This document shows, piece by piece, positions 46,129 through 56,071 of a stretch of 64,000 nucleotides of DNA. Source of the DNA: Zhongshania sp. R06B22 (GTDB taxonomy: Bacteria; Pseudomonadota; Gammaproteobacteria; Pseudomonadales; Spongiibacteraceae). Position 1 is the first letter of the stretch; every line of letters begins with the position of its first letter. Under the pieces are notes generated by a model that ran no database searches, was not told where the DNA came from, and saw nothing but the letters and a program-made list of their open reading frames with translations. The stretch covers positions 3,410,001 to 3,474,000 of the forward strand of contig NZ_JBFRYB010000001.1 of NCBI RefSeq assembly GCF_040892595.1. The letters run 5' to 3'. A program made the position numbers and the translations under genes.

Positions 46129-47991
46129 GTGGCCGCTAAAGGACGTATCCCCCAATATTTTATCGACGATTTGCTCTCCCGGGTCGATATTGTCGATGTT
46201 ATCAATCGCCGCGTATCGCTAAAGAAAACCGGCAAGAATTACAGCGCCCGCTGCCCATTCCACGAAGAAAAAACCCCCTCCTTCAGCGTTAACCCCGACA
46301 AGCAATTTTACTACTGCTTTGGTTGCGGCGCCGGCGGCAACGCGGTGGGGTTTATTATGGATTACGAGCGCCAGGACTTTCCTAGCGCCGTCGACAATCT
46401 TGCTCACATTGCCGGGCTAGAGGTTCCCCGCGAAGACCTCAGTCCCCAGCAGCAAGTAAAGCAAGAACGCCGCAAAACCATTTACGATCTTATGGAGCAA
46501 GTTTCAGCCCACTACCAAAAGCAACTCCGCTCCGACCCACAATCTCAGCGCGCCATCGACTATCTTAAGCGTCGTGGCTTGAGCGGACGCATCGCTCGCG
46601 ACTTCAATATTGGCTTTGCACCCCCGGGCTGGGACAATTTACTCAAAGCCTTTGGCGATACCGACGAGCGCAAGCAACAACTAATCGACGCTGGCATGCT
46701 GATAGAAAAGGAAGACGGTAAACTCTATGACCGCTTCCGCGACCGCATTATGTTTCCCATCCGCGACAATCGCGGACGTGTTATCGCCTTCGGCGGCAGG
46801 GTATTAGGTGACGACAAACCAAAATACCTAAACTCGCCTGAAACCGATATATTTCAAAAGGGCAAAGAACTTTACGGCCTGTATCAAGCCCGCCAAAACA
46901 ACCGCCACTTAGAACAACTGCTAGTAGTAGAAGGCTATATGGATGTCGTTGCGCTCGCGCAATATGGCATTATGACCGGCATCGCCACCCTCGGCACCGC
47001 CAGTAATACCGAGCATTTACGCACCGCATTTCGCTATGCCAGCGAGCTGATATTTTGTTTTGACGGCGATGCTGCAGGCCGCAAAGCGGCAGAGCGAGCC
47101 CTGGAAAATGCCCTGCCGGTAATGGAAGACGGCCGGCGAATTCGATTTTTATTTCTACCCGAGGGCGATGACCCCGACAGCGTGGTAAACCGCGACGGCG
47201 CCGCTGGATTCCAAAAATTACTGGCCGGCGCCTCACCGCTGGAGCGCTATTTTTTTGAATCATTATATGAGCAGACCGACCCCAATACTCTAGAGGGTAA
47301 GGCACGCCTCAGCAAACTAGCACTGCCTAGGCTGCAGCTTTTACCTGAGGGCGTATTTCGCCAACTCATGCTGGACTCACTGGCAGAGCGCACTGGGCTT
47401 AGCCGCCAATCTGTCGATCAGCTGCTCAATGAAAGCCAAGCCATCGCGCAACAAGAGGAAGCGAGACCCGCCGCAGTCGAGCAACGGCGCAGCACAACAC
47501 TCAAGCTGGCCGCAAAAGTACCGGGATCGCGACGCGATCCCCTTCTTTTTGCTCTGGCAATGCTGTTATTTAATCCACGCGGCGCCGCCAGCGGCCCAGC
47601 CAGCATTAGCAATATAGACGCCTCGCCATCGGCAGCCCTGCTCAATAACACCATCGCGCTACTGCGAAAACGGCCGGAATCTAGCACCGCCATGCTACTG
47701 GGTCACTGGTACGGCCAACCCGAATACGAAGTGATGACCGAGGCACTCAAGACCATTGAGCTGCTAGGCACCGAATTAAACGATGAAAAAGCGGAAACCG
47801 CATTTTTCGACACCTTGGCGCACATAGAGGCGCAACGGTCGACCCAAACACTGCGCGGCCACGTCGATGAATTACGAAACCGCAATGAAGTCGACAAACC
47901 GCCAAGCGCCAACTACCCTGAACTTAGCGAAGCAGATAAGCAGCAATTACTTACGATTCAGCAGCTTTTAAAACAAAAACACCGCCTGTAG
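46129..47991 (+). CDS. dnaG: DNA primase
   Basis: A 620-residue primase started by GTG. Zinc ribbon CPFH...CFGC (near residues 40-65), a RNAP-like core with the TOPRIM elements VVEGYMDVVAL and CFDGDAAGRKAA, and a C-terminal DnaB-binding helical part. It lays RNA primers at replication forks. Confidence 0.97.
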   Translation: MAAKGRIPQYFIDDLLSRVDIVDVINRRVSLKKTGKNYSARCPFHEEKTPSFSVNPDKQFYYCFGCGAGGNAVGFIMDYERQDFPSAVDNLAHIAGLEVPREDLSPQQQVKQERRKTIYDLMEQVSAHYQKQLRSDPQSQRAIDYLKRRGLSGRIARDFNIGFAPPGWDNLLKAFGDTDERKQQLIDAGMLIEKEDGKLYDRFRDRIMFPIRDNRGRVIAFGGRVLGDDKPKYLNSPETDIFQKGKELYGLYQARQNNRHLEQLLVVEGYMDVVALAQYGIMTGIATLGTASNTEHLRTAFRYASELIFCFDGDAAGRKAAERALENALPVMEDGRRIRFLFLPEGDDPDSVVNRDGAAGFQKLLAGASPLERYFFESLYEQTDPNTLEGKARLSKLALPRLQLLPEGVFRQLMLDSLAERTGLSRQSVDQLLNESQAIAQQEEARPAAVEQRRSTTLKLAAKVPGSRRDPLLFALAMLLFNPRGAASGPASISNIDASPSAALLNNTIALLRKRPESSTAMLLGHWYGQPEYEVMTEALKTIELLGTELNDEKAETAFFDTLAHIEAQRSTQTLRGHVDELRNRNEVDKPPSANYPELSEADKQQLLTIQQLLKQKHRL

Positions 47992-48123
47992 AGTCAAAAT
48001 CTAACACCACCGTATGCCTCATGGCATTTATCACGACACAGAATGAAGCTGATCAAACACCAATTACTACATTACACCACGAACGAGTCTGGAATTTACT
48101 GGTCGGATGGTGGGTGAATAGGG

Positions 48124-48129
48124 TATAAT
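48124..48129 (+). promoter_or_regulatory. Probable -10 element upstream of rpoD
   Basis: A perfect TATAAT lies 45 bases before the rpoD start in the 180-base gap after dnaG. No convincing -35 hexamer accompanies it. Suggests rpoD has its own promoter in addition to read-through. Confidence 0.4.
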
Positions 48130-48173
48130 TTGCGGCTAATTTTTAACCTGTACCTAACGAGTAATTTGAAAGA

Positions 48174-49961
48174 ATGAGTGACTCAAAGCATCAATCGCGC
48201 CTCAAGCAACTCATTGCCAAAGGCAAGGAACAGGGTTACCTAACGTACTCTGAGGTCAACGACCATTTACCGGAAGATATATCTGATCCGGATCAGGTCG
48301 AAGAAATCATCCAAATGATCAATGATATGGGCATTCAGGTGTTTGAACACGCACCTGATGAAGACACATTGATCATGGCCGGCAGCGACTCTCCAGATGA
48401 CATCGCTGCGGCCGAAGCGGCTGCCGCCCTCGCCGCCGTAGAAACCGAAACCGGCCGCACCACCGACCCCGTGCGTATGTATATGCGCGAAATGGGTACG
48501 GTTGAGCTATTAACCCGCGAAGGCGAAATCGTCATTGCGAAGCGGATAGAAGAAGGCATCCGCGAAGTAATGGCCGCACTGGCTTACTACCCAGGCGTTG
48601 TTGCTGGCGTATTGGCTCAATACGACCGAGTTGTTGCTGAAGAGCGCCGCCTAGGCGATATCATGAGCGGCTATTTAGACCCTGCCGACAATGTACCGTC
48701 GCCACAGGCCCAAGCCGCCGCTGCCGCAGAAGCCAGCGATGATGATGACGATGCTGTGTCTGGCCCAGATCCAGAAGAAGCCCGCATCCGCTTTACCGCC
48801 CTGCAGAAGCAATCTAACAAAGTTGAGAAGTCTATTGCTGAACACGGTCGCTACAGCAAGCAAACGGCTAAAGAATTAAACGCCTTGGGCGAGCTATTCA
48901 AATTCTTCAAGCTCACGCCAAGCATGTACGACCCATTGATTGAAGAAGTTCGCACCACCCTAAGCTCTATTCGCTCTATGGAACGCGAAGTAATGACAAT
49001 CTGTGTCAAGAAAGTTGGCATTGATCGCAAGGAATTTATTCGCAGCTTCCAAGGTAATGAAGCGAACCTGAAATGGGGCGACGAGCTACTCAAAAAGCAC
49101 CCTAGGCTAGCCGACTTCAGCGATGTCATTCGTCGTCTTCAAAACAAGATTGCCTATATCGAAGAACGCCAAGACCTAACGATTTCTGATATTAAAGAAA
49201 TCAACCGTCGCGTTTCTATCGGTGAAGCCCGCGCCCGTCGCGCCAAGAAAGAAATGGTCGAGGCCAACCTGCGTTTGGTTATCTCGATTGCGAAAAAATA
49301 TACCAACCGCGGCCTGCAGTTCCTCGATCTAATCCAGGAAGGCAATATCGGTCTCATGAAAGCGGTAGACAAGTTTGAATACCGTCGCGGCTACAAGTTC
49401 TCCACCTACGCAACCTGGTGGATACGTCAGGCAATTACCCGCTCTATTGCTGACCAAGCGCGCACTATTCGTATTCCGGTACACATGATTGAAACGATTA
49501 ATAAACTCAATCGTATCTCTCGGCAAATGCTTCAGGAAATGGGTCGCGAACCCACCCCTGAAGAACTTGGCGAGCGCATGGAAATGCCTGAAGACAAAGT
49601 GCGTAAAGTACTTAAAATCGCAAAAGAGCCTATCTCGATGGAAACACCCATCGGCGACGATGAAGATTCACATTTGGGTGACTTTATTGAAGATGGCACC
49701 ATCTCTTCACCGATTGAGTCTGCCACTGGCGAAGGTTTGCGTGAAGCCACTAAAGACGTACTTTCCGGCCTTACCGCACGCGAAGCAAAAGTATTGCGGA
49801 TGCGTTTTGGTATCGATATGAACACCGACCACACCCTTGAAGAGGTTGGTAAACAGTTTGACGTTACCCGCGAGCGTATTCGTCAGATCGAAGCCAAGGC
49901 ATTGCGCAAATTGCGTCATCCAACACGCTCAGATCATCTGCGCAGCTTCCTGGACGAGTAG
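48174..49961 (+). CDS. rpoD: RNA polymerase primary sigma factor (sigma-70)
   Basis: A 595-residue sigma factor: region 1.1 at the N-terminus, [12 protein letters not shown] (1.2), a long acidic non-conserved region near 170-220, [20 protein letters not shown] (2.3-2.4) and [20 protein letters not shown] (4.2). Directs housekeeping transcription. Confidence 0.98.
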   Translation: MSDSKHQSRLKQLIAKGKEQGYLTYSEVNDHLPEDISDPDQVEEIIQMINDMGIQVFEHAPDEDTLIMAGSDSPDDIAAAEAAAALAAVETETGRTTDPVRMYMREMGTVELLTREGEIVIAKRIEEGIREVMAALAYYPGVVAGVLAQYDRVVAEERRLGDIMSGYLDPADNVPSPQAQAAAAAEASDDDDDAVSGPDPEEARIRFTALQKQSNKVEKSIAEHGRYSKQTAKELNALGELFKFFKLTPSMYDPLIEEVRTTLSSIRSMEREVMTICVKKVGIDRKEFIRSFQGNEANLKWGDELLKKHPRLADFSDVIRRLQNKIAYIEERQDLTISDIKEINRRVSIGEARARRAKKEMVEANLRLVISIAKKYTNRGLQFLDLIQEGNIGLMKAVDKFEYRRGYKFSTYATWWIRQAITRSIADQARTIRIPVHMIETINKLNRISRQMLQEMGREPTPEELGERMEMPEDKVRKVLKIAKEPISMETPIGDDEDSHLGDFIEDGTISSPIESATGEGLREATKDVLSGLTAREAKVLRMRFGIDMNTDHTLEEVGKQFDVTRERIRQIEAKALRKLRHPTRSDHLRSFLDE

Positions 49962-49978
49962 AGCACAGCAGAGACAAA

Positions 49979-50019
49979 CCGAGCTTGCCACCGGCCTTTT
50001 AGGCCGGTGGCAAGCTCGG
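49979..50019 (+). terminator. Strong hairpin after rpoD
   Basis: An 18-base perfect stem starting CCGAGCTTGCCACCGGCC, loop TTTTA, immediately after rpoD. No T-run follows, but the long GC-rich stem at the operon end fits a terminator or RNA-stability element. Confidence 0.7.
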
Positions 50020-50047
50020 CTCACAATATTTAGACGGAAATTTTACG

Positions 50048-50596
50048 ATGCTAGCGAACACTGCACGCCAGCTATGCAACGCACGTTTTGTTATTGTTTT
50101 ACTGGGCCTAATCGCCGGCTGCCAATCTCCACCACCTCCGCAGCATCCAAATCCTACTGCACAAGCAATCTTAACTACCCAAGCCAAAACCATCAGTGTT
50201 TCGCATGCACAGCAATTACTGCACTCTCAGCAATTCGAAGCAGCTGAAATTGATTTCAAAGCCATACTCAAAACCAGCAGCGATCGCAATGTCATTCAGC
50301 AAGCCCTGGCTGGACTTACGCTGACCTATCTACACCCAGATAGCCCGCTCCTAGATATCACCTTGGCAACCGCCACTATGGACCGCCTCTACCAGCAGAT
50401 GATGCGCTGGCCACAAAGCCAGCCCAACCTAGATCTACTGTTCTTCAGCGTGAAACTCTACCTAGAGCAAAGACTGACCTTAAACCGAGAGGTTGCCCTA
50501 CGAGAAAAGGCCGAGGCCAAGCAACAGCAACTTTTAAACGAAGCGCTTACCCTGCAACGGACTATTGAAAAACTACGCCAATTAACACTGCAGTAG
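50048..50596 (+). CDS. Hypothetical lipoprotein
   Basis: A 182-residue protein with a lipoprotein signal (LLGLIAGC near residue 32) followed by a Pro-rich linker SPPPPQHPNP and a helical part around the segment LHSQQFEAAEIDFKA that resembles a TPR-like repeat. C-terminal residues 140-182 are a charged coiled-coil. Function unknown. It converges on the hybrid kinase gene; QseG-like proteins have a similar layout, but similarity was not established. Confidence 0.7.
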   Translation: MLANTARQLCNARFVIVLLGLIAGCQSPPPPQHPNPTAQAILTTQAKTISVSHAQQLLHSQQFEAAEIDFKAILKTSSDRNVIQQALAGLTLTYLHPDSPLLDITLATATMDRLYQQMMRWPQSQPNLDLLFFSVKLYLEQRLTLNREVALREKAEAKQQQLLNEALTLQRTIEKLRQLTLQ

Positions 50597-50609
50597 CGCC
50601 CGCCAATAC

Positions 50610-52808
50610 TCAGACACTGCGCTCAAGATAGGCGCCCAACAAACCCCGCAAATTGGCAATATCTTCCTCTGATTGAGCCATCAACACCGGCACTGTACGC
50701 CAATGTTCGGTGCGTAAATGCGCCACCAAACGGCCGACCTGACCACTATCGCTATGGGGGCCCATTACAATTAATTGCCACGGCAGCTCGGTTAGTAACT
50801 CAGCGACCCGCGTTAAATCACCACTATGATAAGTGTTCCAATGTTCGGCACCGGGAAGCCGCTCAATAACTTGAGCCAGGGTATCGCCCTCCTCGATAAG
50901 CAGCATATTGCCCACCGCCGTTGCCGGCAGTAAATCTCGCACTACCGCAGTCAGCTCATCACTTGCCACCGGCTTCACTAAATAGCCGCTGGCACCCAGC
51001 AACAAGCCCAGATCATGCTCATTCAACATCGACAACATCAGCACCGGCACACTTCCCAGCACCGCATCACCGCGCAAGCTGTGCAACACCTGCCAGCCAT
51101 CTAAACCCGGCATCATCACATCTAGCACCACCAAATCAGGCCGATGCTCTCTAGCCATGACCAAGCCTTCCGCGCCCGACGACGCGGTGCGAACTCGGTA
51201 ACCTTCGCGACTCAAGACTCGGTGACTTAAATCTAAGGCCGCCAAGTCATCATCAATCACTAAAATATCGCCGCTGGCATTTTTCTTCAAAGCCGCCAAA
51301 CTGCCATCACCAGCACCCAGCGGCAGCGTGAGCCTAAATGAAGACCCCGCACCCAGCTCACTGCTGGCAGTAATATTGCCGCCCATAAGCTCTGCAAATT
51401 TCCGTGAGATCGTTAATCCCAAACCCGAGCCACCATACTGTTTGGTGGTCGACAGATCGGCCTGAACAAAGGCGTCAAACACACGCCCCAGCTGATCTTC
51501 ACTCATACCTATGCCAGTGTCTTTCACCTCTGCAACTAGATAATCACCGTCCTCTTCGGTCTGCTCAGACACCGTAAGATAAATATCCCCAGACCGCGTA
51601 AATTTGGCCGCATTACTTAGCAGATTCAATAAAATCTGTCGCAGACGAGTGACATCAGTACGAATACGGGCATTCTGCAATTCAAAGTGGCAGTGCAGAG
51701 TATTGCCATTTTTTGCCATTAAGGGCGCGACGGTCCCCTCTACGTCACCCAGCACCGTCTCTATAGCAACATCTTCCCAAAACACCGCCATATGCCCGGA
51801 TTCAATTTTAGAAATATCCAAGACATCATTAATCAAGGTCAGCAGATGCTTGCCCGCCAATTGAATTTTCTCAAGATCCGGCTGTAAATCGCCTACTGAG
51901 AGCTGCTCTTCTTCGGCAATTTCCTCCAATAACATTTCTGAATACCCAATAATGGCATTCATTGGGGTACGCAACTCGTGGCTCATATTCGCCAGAAAGC
52001 CGCTCTTCGCCTGATTGGCCGCATCCGCTCGTCGACTGGCTTCACGCACCCGACCCATCGCTTGGCGCAGACTGGATGCCATATCATTAAAGGAGTTCGC
52101 CAGCTGACCAAATTCATCGTGGCCCATGTCGGCAATGCTGTAATCAAAATTACCACGGCTCCATTCAGAGGTACCCTTTTGCAACTGTCGAATCGCACGT
52201 CGGGTATACCGGGTCATGTAATACCCAAGTACAAAGGTGGTAATTAGCGCTAATAAGAACACCCCCAATGCGACCTTGTTAGTCATGCTAACAACCTCGC
52301 GGAGTCTCACGTTTATTTCATCTGAACGCGTTAGCAAATACCATTCGTTGGCACTAATACGCGAACTTAAAGCTTCGTACTCTCGCTGTAATTCTTCGCC
52401 ACGCGGCCCATCATTAGATTGCAGAAAATCACGCCAATGCTGCAGCAATAGCGCCGCCTCTAGCGGCTCGTAACGCCCCGCCTCCAAATACTCTTGTAGG
52501 TCGCCATTCAACTCCTGCTCCAGCGCCACCAAAGCATCAATGCCGCGCAACAACTCCTTGCGCTCCTGCCCCGTGATACCACTTTGCGAGCCCGAATCCG
52601 CCAAGGCATCAACCACCAGTATTTTCCGCTGGGAGCTATACATGCGTTGACTAAAATCATTCAACTCAGATTGAGTGCGAATAACATGTTGCAGTAGCCA
52701 CACATTGCGCCGCCTAGTGTCATTCCCCCACACCTGAATCAATACACTGCCGAGTGACAGCACCAGAATGGCGACAAACGAGAAAGTTAAGCGACGGGTA
52801 AAACTCAT
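50610..52808 (-). CDS. Hybrid sensor histidine kinase with receiver domains
   Basis: A 732-residue kinase: helix 1 near residues 8-28, a small periplasmic part to about 180, helix 2 near 180-200, HAMP, then MSHELRTPMNAIIGYSEML (His near 283), NLLSNAAKF, DTGIGM and GSGLGLTISRKFAELMGG. From about residue 505 a receiver (VIDDDLAALD, LVVLDVMMPGLDGW) follows; a second receiver-like domain from about 620 lacks the phosphoryl Asp (the spot reads VMGPHS). Start overlaps the preceding receiver gene by 4 bases, so one operon. Confidence 0.9.
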   Translation of the reverse strand: MSFTRRLTFSFVAILVLSLGSVLIQVWGNDTRRRNVWLLQHVIRTQSELNDFSQRMYSSQRKILVVDALADSGSQSGITGQERKELLRGIDALVALEQELNGDLQEYLEAGRYEPLEAALLLQHWRDFLQSNDGPRGEELQREYEALSSRISANEWYLLTRSDEINVRLREVVSMTNKVALGVFLLALITTFVLGYYMTRYTRRAIRQLQKGTSEWSRGNFDYSIADMGHDEFGQLANSFNDMASSLRQAMGRVREASRRADAANQAKSGFLANMSHELRTPMNAIIGYSEMLLEEIAEEEQLSVGDLQPDLEKIQLAGKHLLTLINDVLDISKIESGHMAVFWEDVAIETVLGDVEGTVAPLMAKNGNTLHCHFELQNARIRTDVTRLRQILLNLLSNAAKFTRSGDIYLTVSEQTEEDGDYLVAEVKDTGIGMSEDQLGRVFDAFVQADLSTTKQYGGSGLGLTISRKFAELMGGNITASSELGAGSSFRLTLPLGAGDGSLAALKKNASGDILVIDDDLAALDLSHRVLSREGYRVRTASSGAEGLVMAREHRPDLVVLDVMMPGLDGWQVLHSLRGDAVLGSVPVLMLSMLNEHDLGLLLGASGYLVKPVASDELTAVVRDLLPATAVGNMLLIEEGDTLAQVIERLPGAEHWNTYHSGDLTRVAELLTELPWQLIVMGPHSDSGQVGRLVAHLRTEHWRTVPVLMAQSEEDIANLRGLLGAYLERSV

Positions 52809-53191
52809 TCAGGAGTACCAAGCAGATGTTCAATTTTCCCTAATAACCTCGGCAAATCGACCGGCTTAGTATCGTAATCATCGCAACCCGCCAAGAGCGC
52901 CCGCTGACGATCATCAGCCATGGCATGTGCGGTTAAAGCGATAATAGGAATCGTCTGCAGTACATCATGGCTCTTCATTTCTCTTGCAACCTGCCAGCCA
53001 TCCTTAACCGGCAAACTCATATCTAATAGCATCAAATCAGGTTTAGCCTGCAGCAAGCACATGTCGATCCCCTGCTGACCATCCACCGCCAGCAATACGT
53101 CGTAGCCTTTACGCATTAAGCGCCGGCTCAACATATCGCGGTTCATTTCATTGTCTTCGACCAGCAATATTGTTGGCATTACAGCACCCAT
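52805..53191 (-). CDS. Single-domain response regulator
   Basis: A 128-residue receiver: LLVEDNEMNRDML, phosphoryl Asp in LMLLDMSLPVKDGW, ALTAHAMADDR and KPVDLPRLLG. The start may instead be the ATG at 53179, four codons in. It has no output domain and is placed between a receiver-cyclase and a hybrid kinase, so it is likely a phospho-carrier between them. Confidence 0.9.
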   Translation of the reverse strand: MGAVMPTILLVEDNEMNRDMLSRRLMRKGYDVLLAVDGQQGIDMCLLQAKPDLMLLDMSLPVKDGWQVAREMKSHDVLQTIPIIALTAHAMADDRQRALLAGCDDYDTKPVDLPRLLGKIEHLLGTPE

Positions 53192-53194
53192 ACC

Positions 53195-55069
53195 TTATTG
53201 ACTAAATGCACTTTTCAGCACCTGCTCTAGCTCTGAACTTGTCGATGTTAGGGTCAAAATATACTGGTACTCTAGGTCTGGGCTCTGCGCCGTAATTTTT
53301 GCATAGCAAGCCACATCAAAGCCGTCGATACTCACATCCGCCAACATCGGCAGTGCCTCGCTGCTAGTAATTCGCAATTGCTCGCCGGCGCGCGCATGTA
53401 GCTCTACTGAGTACTGCTTAGACGCCGTTTGCTTACCTGCCATTAAGGTGAGATTTAAATGCATTTTAGTACTGCACAACTGCCACTGATCCGCGCTAGG
53501 CGTCAGCAGTAAATCGTAGGGAATCCCCACCCCTAAAATCTCTATCAGCTCTAAGGCATCACCCATGCCTTTTAGCGATACCGGCACACTGTCGCCAGAC
53601 AGTATCTCAATAGAGGCTGCCGCCACTGTGGCCGGTGCTGCCAATATCTGGCCGCCTACCGTGCAAGACTCAATACGGCCAGCAAGATTAACATTGTGTC
53701 CAACCACGCCGTACTTAGAGCGCAGGTCTGAGCCCACATTCCCAGCGACGACATCGCCGGTATTCAAACCAATACCCATGGAAATTTCTGGTAGGCCATC
53801 AGCTAGATTACGAGCGTTAACGTCTTTTATGGCAAGCTGCATCGCCACCGCGCAGGCCAAAGCGCGATCACAATCATCTTTATCACTTAGCGGGGCGCCA
53901 AAAATCACTAGAATACCGTCGCCCACAAACTCATCGACGGTCCCTCTAAAGCGCTGAATAACCTCAGTCATCTCACCAAAATAATTATTCAACAACTTCA
54001 CGCACTGCTGGGGACCTAACTGCTGACTCAATGCTGAAAACCCGCGGATATCTGCCATTAAAATGGTGACCTGGCGCAGCTCGCCACCCAGTTCCAAACC
54101 GTCGCTATCATCTAAAAGGCGCTGAACAATTTCATCTGACAAATAGCGGCCAAATATCTTGCGAATAAAGCGCTGACTTTTTTCTAACTCCGCAAGATAC
54201 TCACGCTCCCGGTCTCGCCAGCCCTTAGCCTCTAACAAGGCGCTGATTCTGGCTCGCAACAAGGTCCCATTTACCGGCTTGAGCAAGTAGTCGCTGGCGC
54301 CAGCATCAATACACCTTACAGCGCCCTCCTCATCCTGCATTCCACTCACAACCACCACAGGTATACGGCGCAAAGCCTCGTCACCGCGAATAACCTGCAG
54401 AACCTCATAACCGTTCATATCCGGCATCACCAGATCAAGCAAGACTAAATCTGGCTCGGCGCTGCGCATAATCTCTAAACAGCGCTCGCCGCTCGCGGCT
54501 TCTATCACCATATAATTTTGACGCTGTAACTGATGTGCCAATAAATCACGGCTACTGTCATTGTCATCTACCACCAAAATACTAGCGGCCATATGCTCTT
54601 GATCATCGCGGATAATACCGCGCTTAAAGCTTTTGAAAATCTCTGCTATCGGGTCTGAAGCCGCCTTGTCATCATCACTTAAATCAAAGTGTTCCAAACG
54701 GCCCTGAAACAACCTCGATTGGTGGCGAATTTGGCGAATATAGTCGCAGGCTTGCTCATCGTCACAATCCTCAAGCAAGATATCGCCAAAACCATCCACC
54801 AGCCCGATAGCATTGCGCAAATCATGTCGCAATCGGGACAACTCGGTTTGAGAGTCTGCTGACAACGTGGAGACAGAGCCCAACATCTCGATCATCGTCG
54901 ATGCCGCCTTAGCGATTTTCTTTACATCGGCTGTTAATTCAGCCGAATGTGAAATCACCGCCAACTCTAGCAATGCCTCAGTAAAGGCAAATACCGAGGC
55001 GAGTGGCGCCTGCAAGGACTGACGTTGATCATCCAAATACGCTTTAAAAATACGATCGCGATTACTCAA
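53195..55069 (-). CDS. Receiver-class III nucleotide cyclase fusion
   Basis: A 624-residue protein from a TTG start (GGAGG six bases before). Residues 1-150 resemble a kinase dimerisation-type helix bundle with SRLRHDLRNAIGLV. A receiver follows (ILVVDDNDSSRDLL, LVLLDLVMPDMNGYEV), then the cyclase around residues 330-500: ILMADIRGFSAL and VDEFVGDGILVIFG (metal Asp), and SKYGVVGHNVNLAGRIES. The substrate-choosing Lys is Glu and the partner position is Gly, unlike an adenylyl cyclase. A C-terminal region of about 120 residues has no known domain. Co-transcribed with the two following genes. Confidence 0.9.
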   Translation of the reverse strand: MSNRDRIFKAYLDDQRQSLQAPLASVFAFTEALLELAVISHSAELTADVKKIAKAASTMIEMLGSVSTLSADSQTELSRLRHDLRNAIGLVDGFGDILLEDCDDEQACDYIRQIRHQSRLFQGRLEHFDLSDDDKAASDPIAEIFKSFKRGIIRDDQEHMAASILVVDDNDSSRDLLAHQLQRQNYMVIEAASGERCLEIMRSAEPDLVLLDLVMPDMNGYEVLQVIRGDEALRRIPVVVVSGMQDEEGAVRCIDAGASDYLLKPVNGTLLRARISALLEAKGWRDREREYLAELEKSQRFIRKIFGRYLSDEIVQRLLDDSDGLELGGELRQVTILMADIRGFSALSQQLGPQQCVKLLNNYFGEMTEVIQRFRGTVDEFVGDGILVIFGAPLSDKDDCDRALACAVAMQLAIKDVNARNLADGLPEISMGIGLNTGDVVAGNVGSDLRSKYGVVGHNVNLAGRIESCTVGGQILAAPATVAAASIEILSGDSVPVSLKGMGDALELIEILGVGIPYDLLLTPSADQWQLCSTKMHLNLTLMAGKQTASKQYSVELHARAGEQLRITSSEALPMLADVSIDGFDVACYAKITAQSPDLEYQYILTLTSTSSELEQVLKSAFSQ

Positions 55070-55396
55070 GCACGGCCTCCAACATTAAAAATGACAGCCC
55101 AGATTATTGCACTTCAACGGCAAAATAGCATACGCACAGCGATTTCTGTTAACACAGCGAGTCCAAGCACTGGCCAACCCCGCCACTGCACTCTATAATG
55201 CGCGCACGTTTTAAGGTGCGTAGATCTTCTACCGATCCCTCGCCCACAGCAATCTTATCCAGTTGCAAGAAGCACCCAACTAAATAAGAGAGCTGAAAAC
55301 AGGGTAATCACTAAAAAGAACAAACACGCGCAGCGTGTGAAAGGCTGATTTATCAGCAACACGCTAGCGGTACATTGCGGCAGCGTTTAAAAATAA
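55070..55396. other. Non-coding gap of about 330 bases before the tRNA
   Basis: Holds the promoter of the three-gene signalling operon and the promoter of the tRNA. Nothing else was recognised. Confidence 0.4.
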
Positions 55397-55473
55397 GGGC
55401 CTTTAGCTCAGTTGGTTAGAGCATCCGACTCATAATCGGCAGGTCCCCAGTTCAAGTCTGGGAAGGCCCACCA
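55397..55473 (+). tRNA. tRNA-Ile2 (anticodon CAT, lysidine-modified type)
   Basis: A 77-base cloverleaf with acceptor GGGCCTT/AAGGCCC, D-arm GCTCAGTTGGTTAGAGC, anticodon loop CTCATAA, T-arm CCCAG-TTCAAGT-CTGGG and an encoded CCA. The anticodon CAT would read as Met unless modified. C4-G69 and C5-G68 pairs, which E. coli TilS requires to make lysidine, are present, unlike in elongator tRNA-Met; so this is the tRNA-Ile2 that decodes AUA. The 27-43 pair (T-C) is a mismatch. Confidence 0.88.
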
Positions 55474-56071
55474 TTTTTACTTTATTTTCAAAAGAGCGTG
55501 CTCTTGAAAGCATAGATTGGCCGGAATGGCCACGCTATGATTACAGCGAAACCACAGCTTGATCACGCACGGCCAGCCCACCTAAAACATATTCCCTTTA
55601 GAGGCGCTCCTGGCGGTTGCGGCCACTCATCACCCATTAAACTTCTGCTTACTTTGATCCAGCACTTCCAGGTGACGATAACGCCGCGAAAGTCCCATTT
55701 TCAATCATGCGTTTACTGCAACATAATTGGGTCAATCTGTTTTACAAATATTTAACTCCAATGAATATAAATCAATCGCAATTCAACACCAGTCTATCGC
55801 TCAGTAATTGCATGCCGAGTTTTCACTAAGCCCAGCATTCAACCCTGTTTGTGCCGCAGGTTATTGTAAAAATAACCATTCGGTAGATATTCGCCTTTAG
55901 CTCATAGCTATGACCGTTGTAAACAGGCGCTTTGAAAGCGGTATTGGCAATACCCCATCAAAGAACAGTCTGATAAAGTACCTATCCAATAATTGTATCT
56001 GTCGGCTCTACTTATTCAGTAGGTAGACATCACTTAAACAGGATCTGCTACGCAGAAGGTAAGGAGAAAAC
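55474..56071. other. Long non-coding gap between tRNA-Ile2 and the acyl-CoA synthetase gene
   Basis: About 600 bases with no coding signal: a 72-codon frame at 55537-55755 lacks a ribosome site and family features. The end (AAGGAGAAAAC near 56064) is the ribosome site of the next gene. A long gap next to a tRNA may mark an insertion site, but no att repeat was found by eye. Confidence 0.5.

Noticed and set aside
55537..55755. A 72-codon frame after tRNA-Ile2
   Set aside because: No ribosome site or family resemblance; composition looks like spacer DNA.
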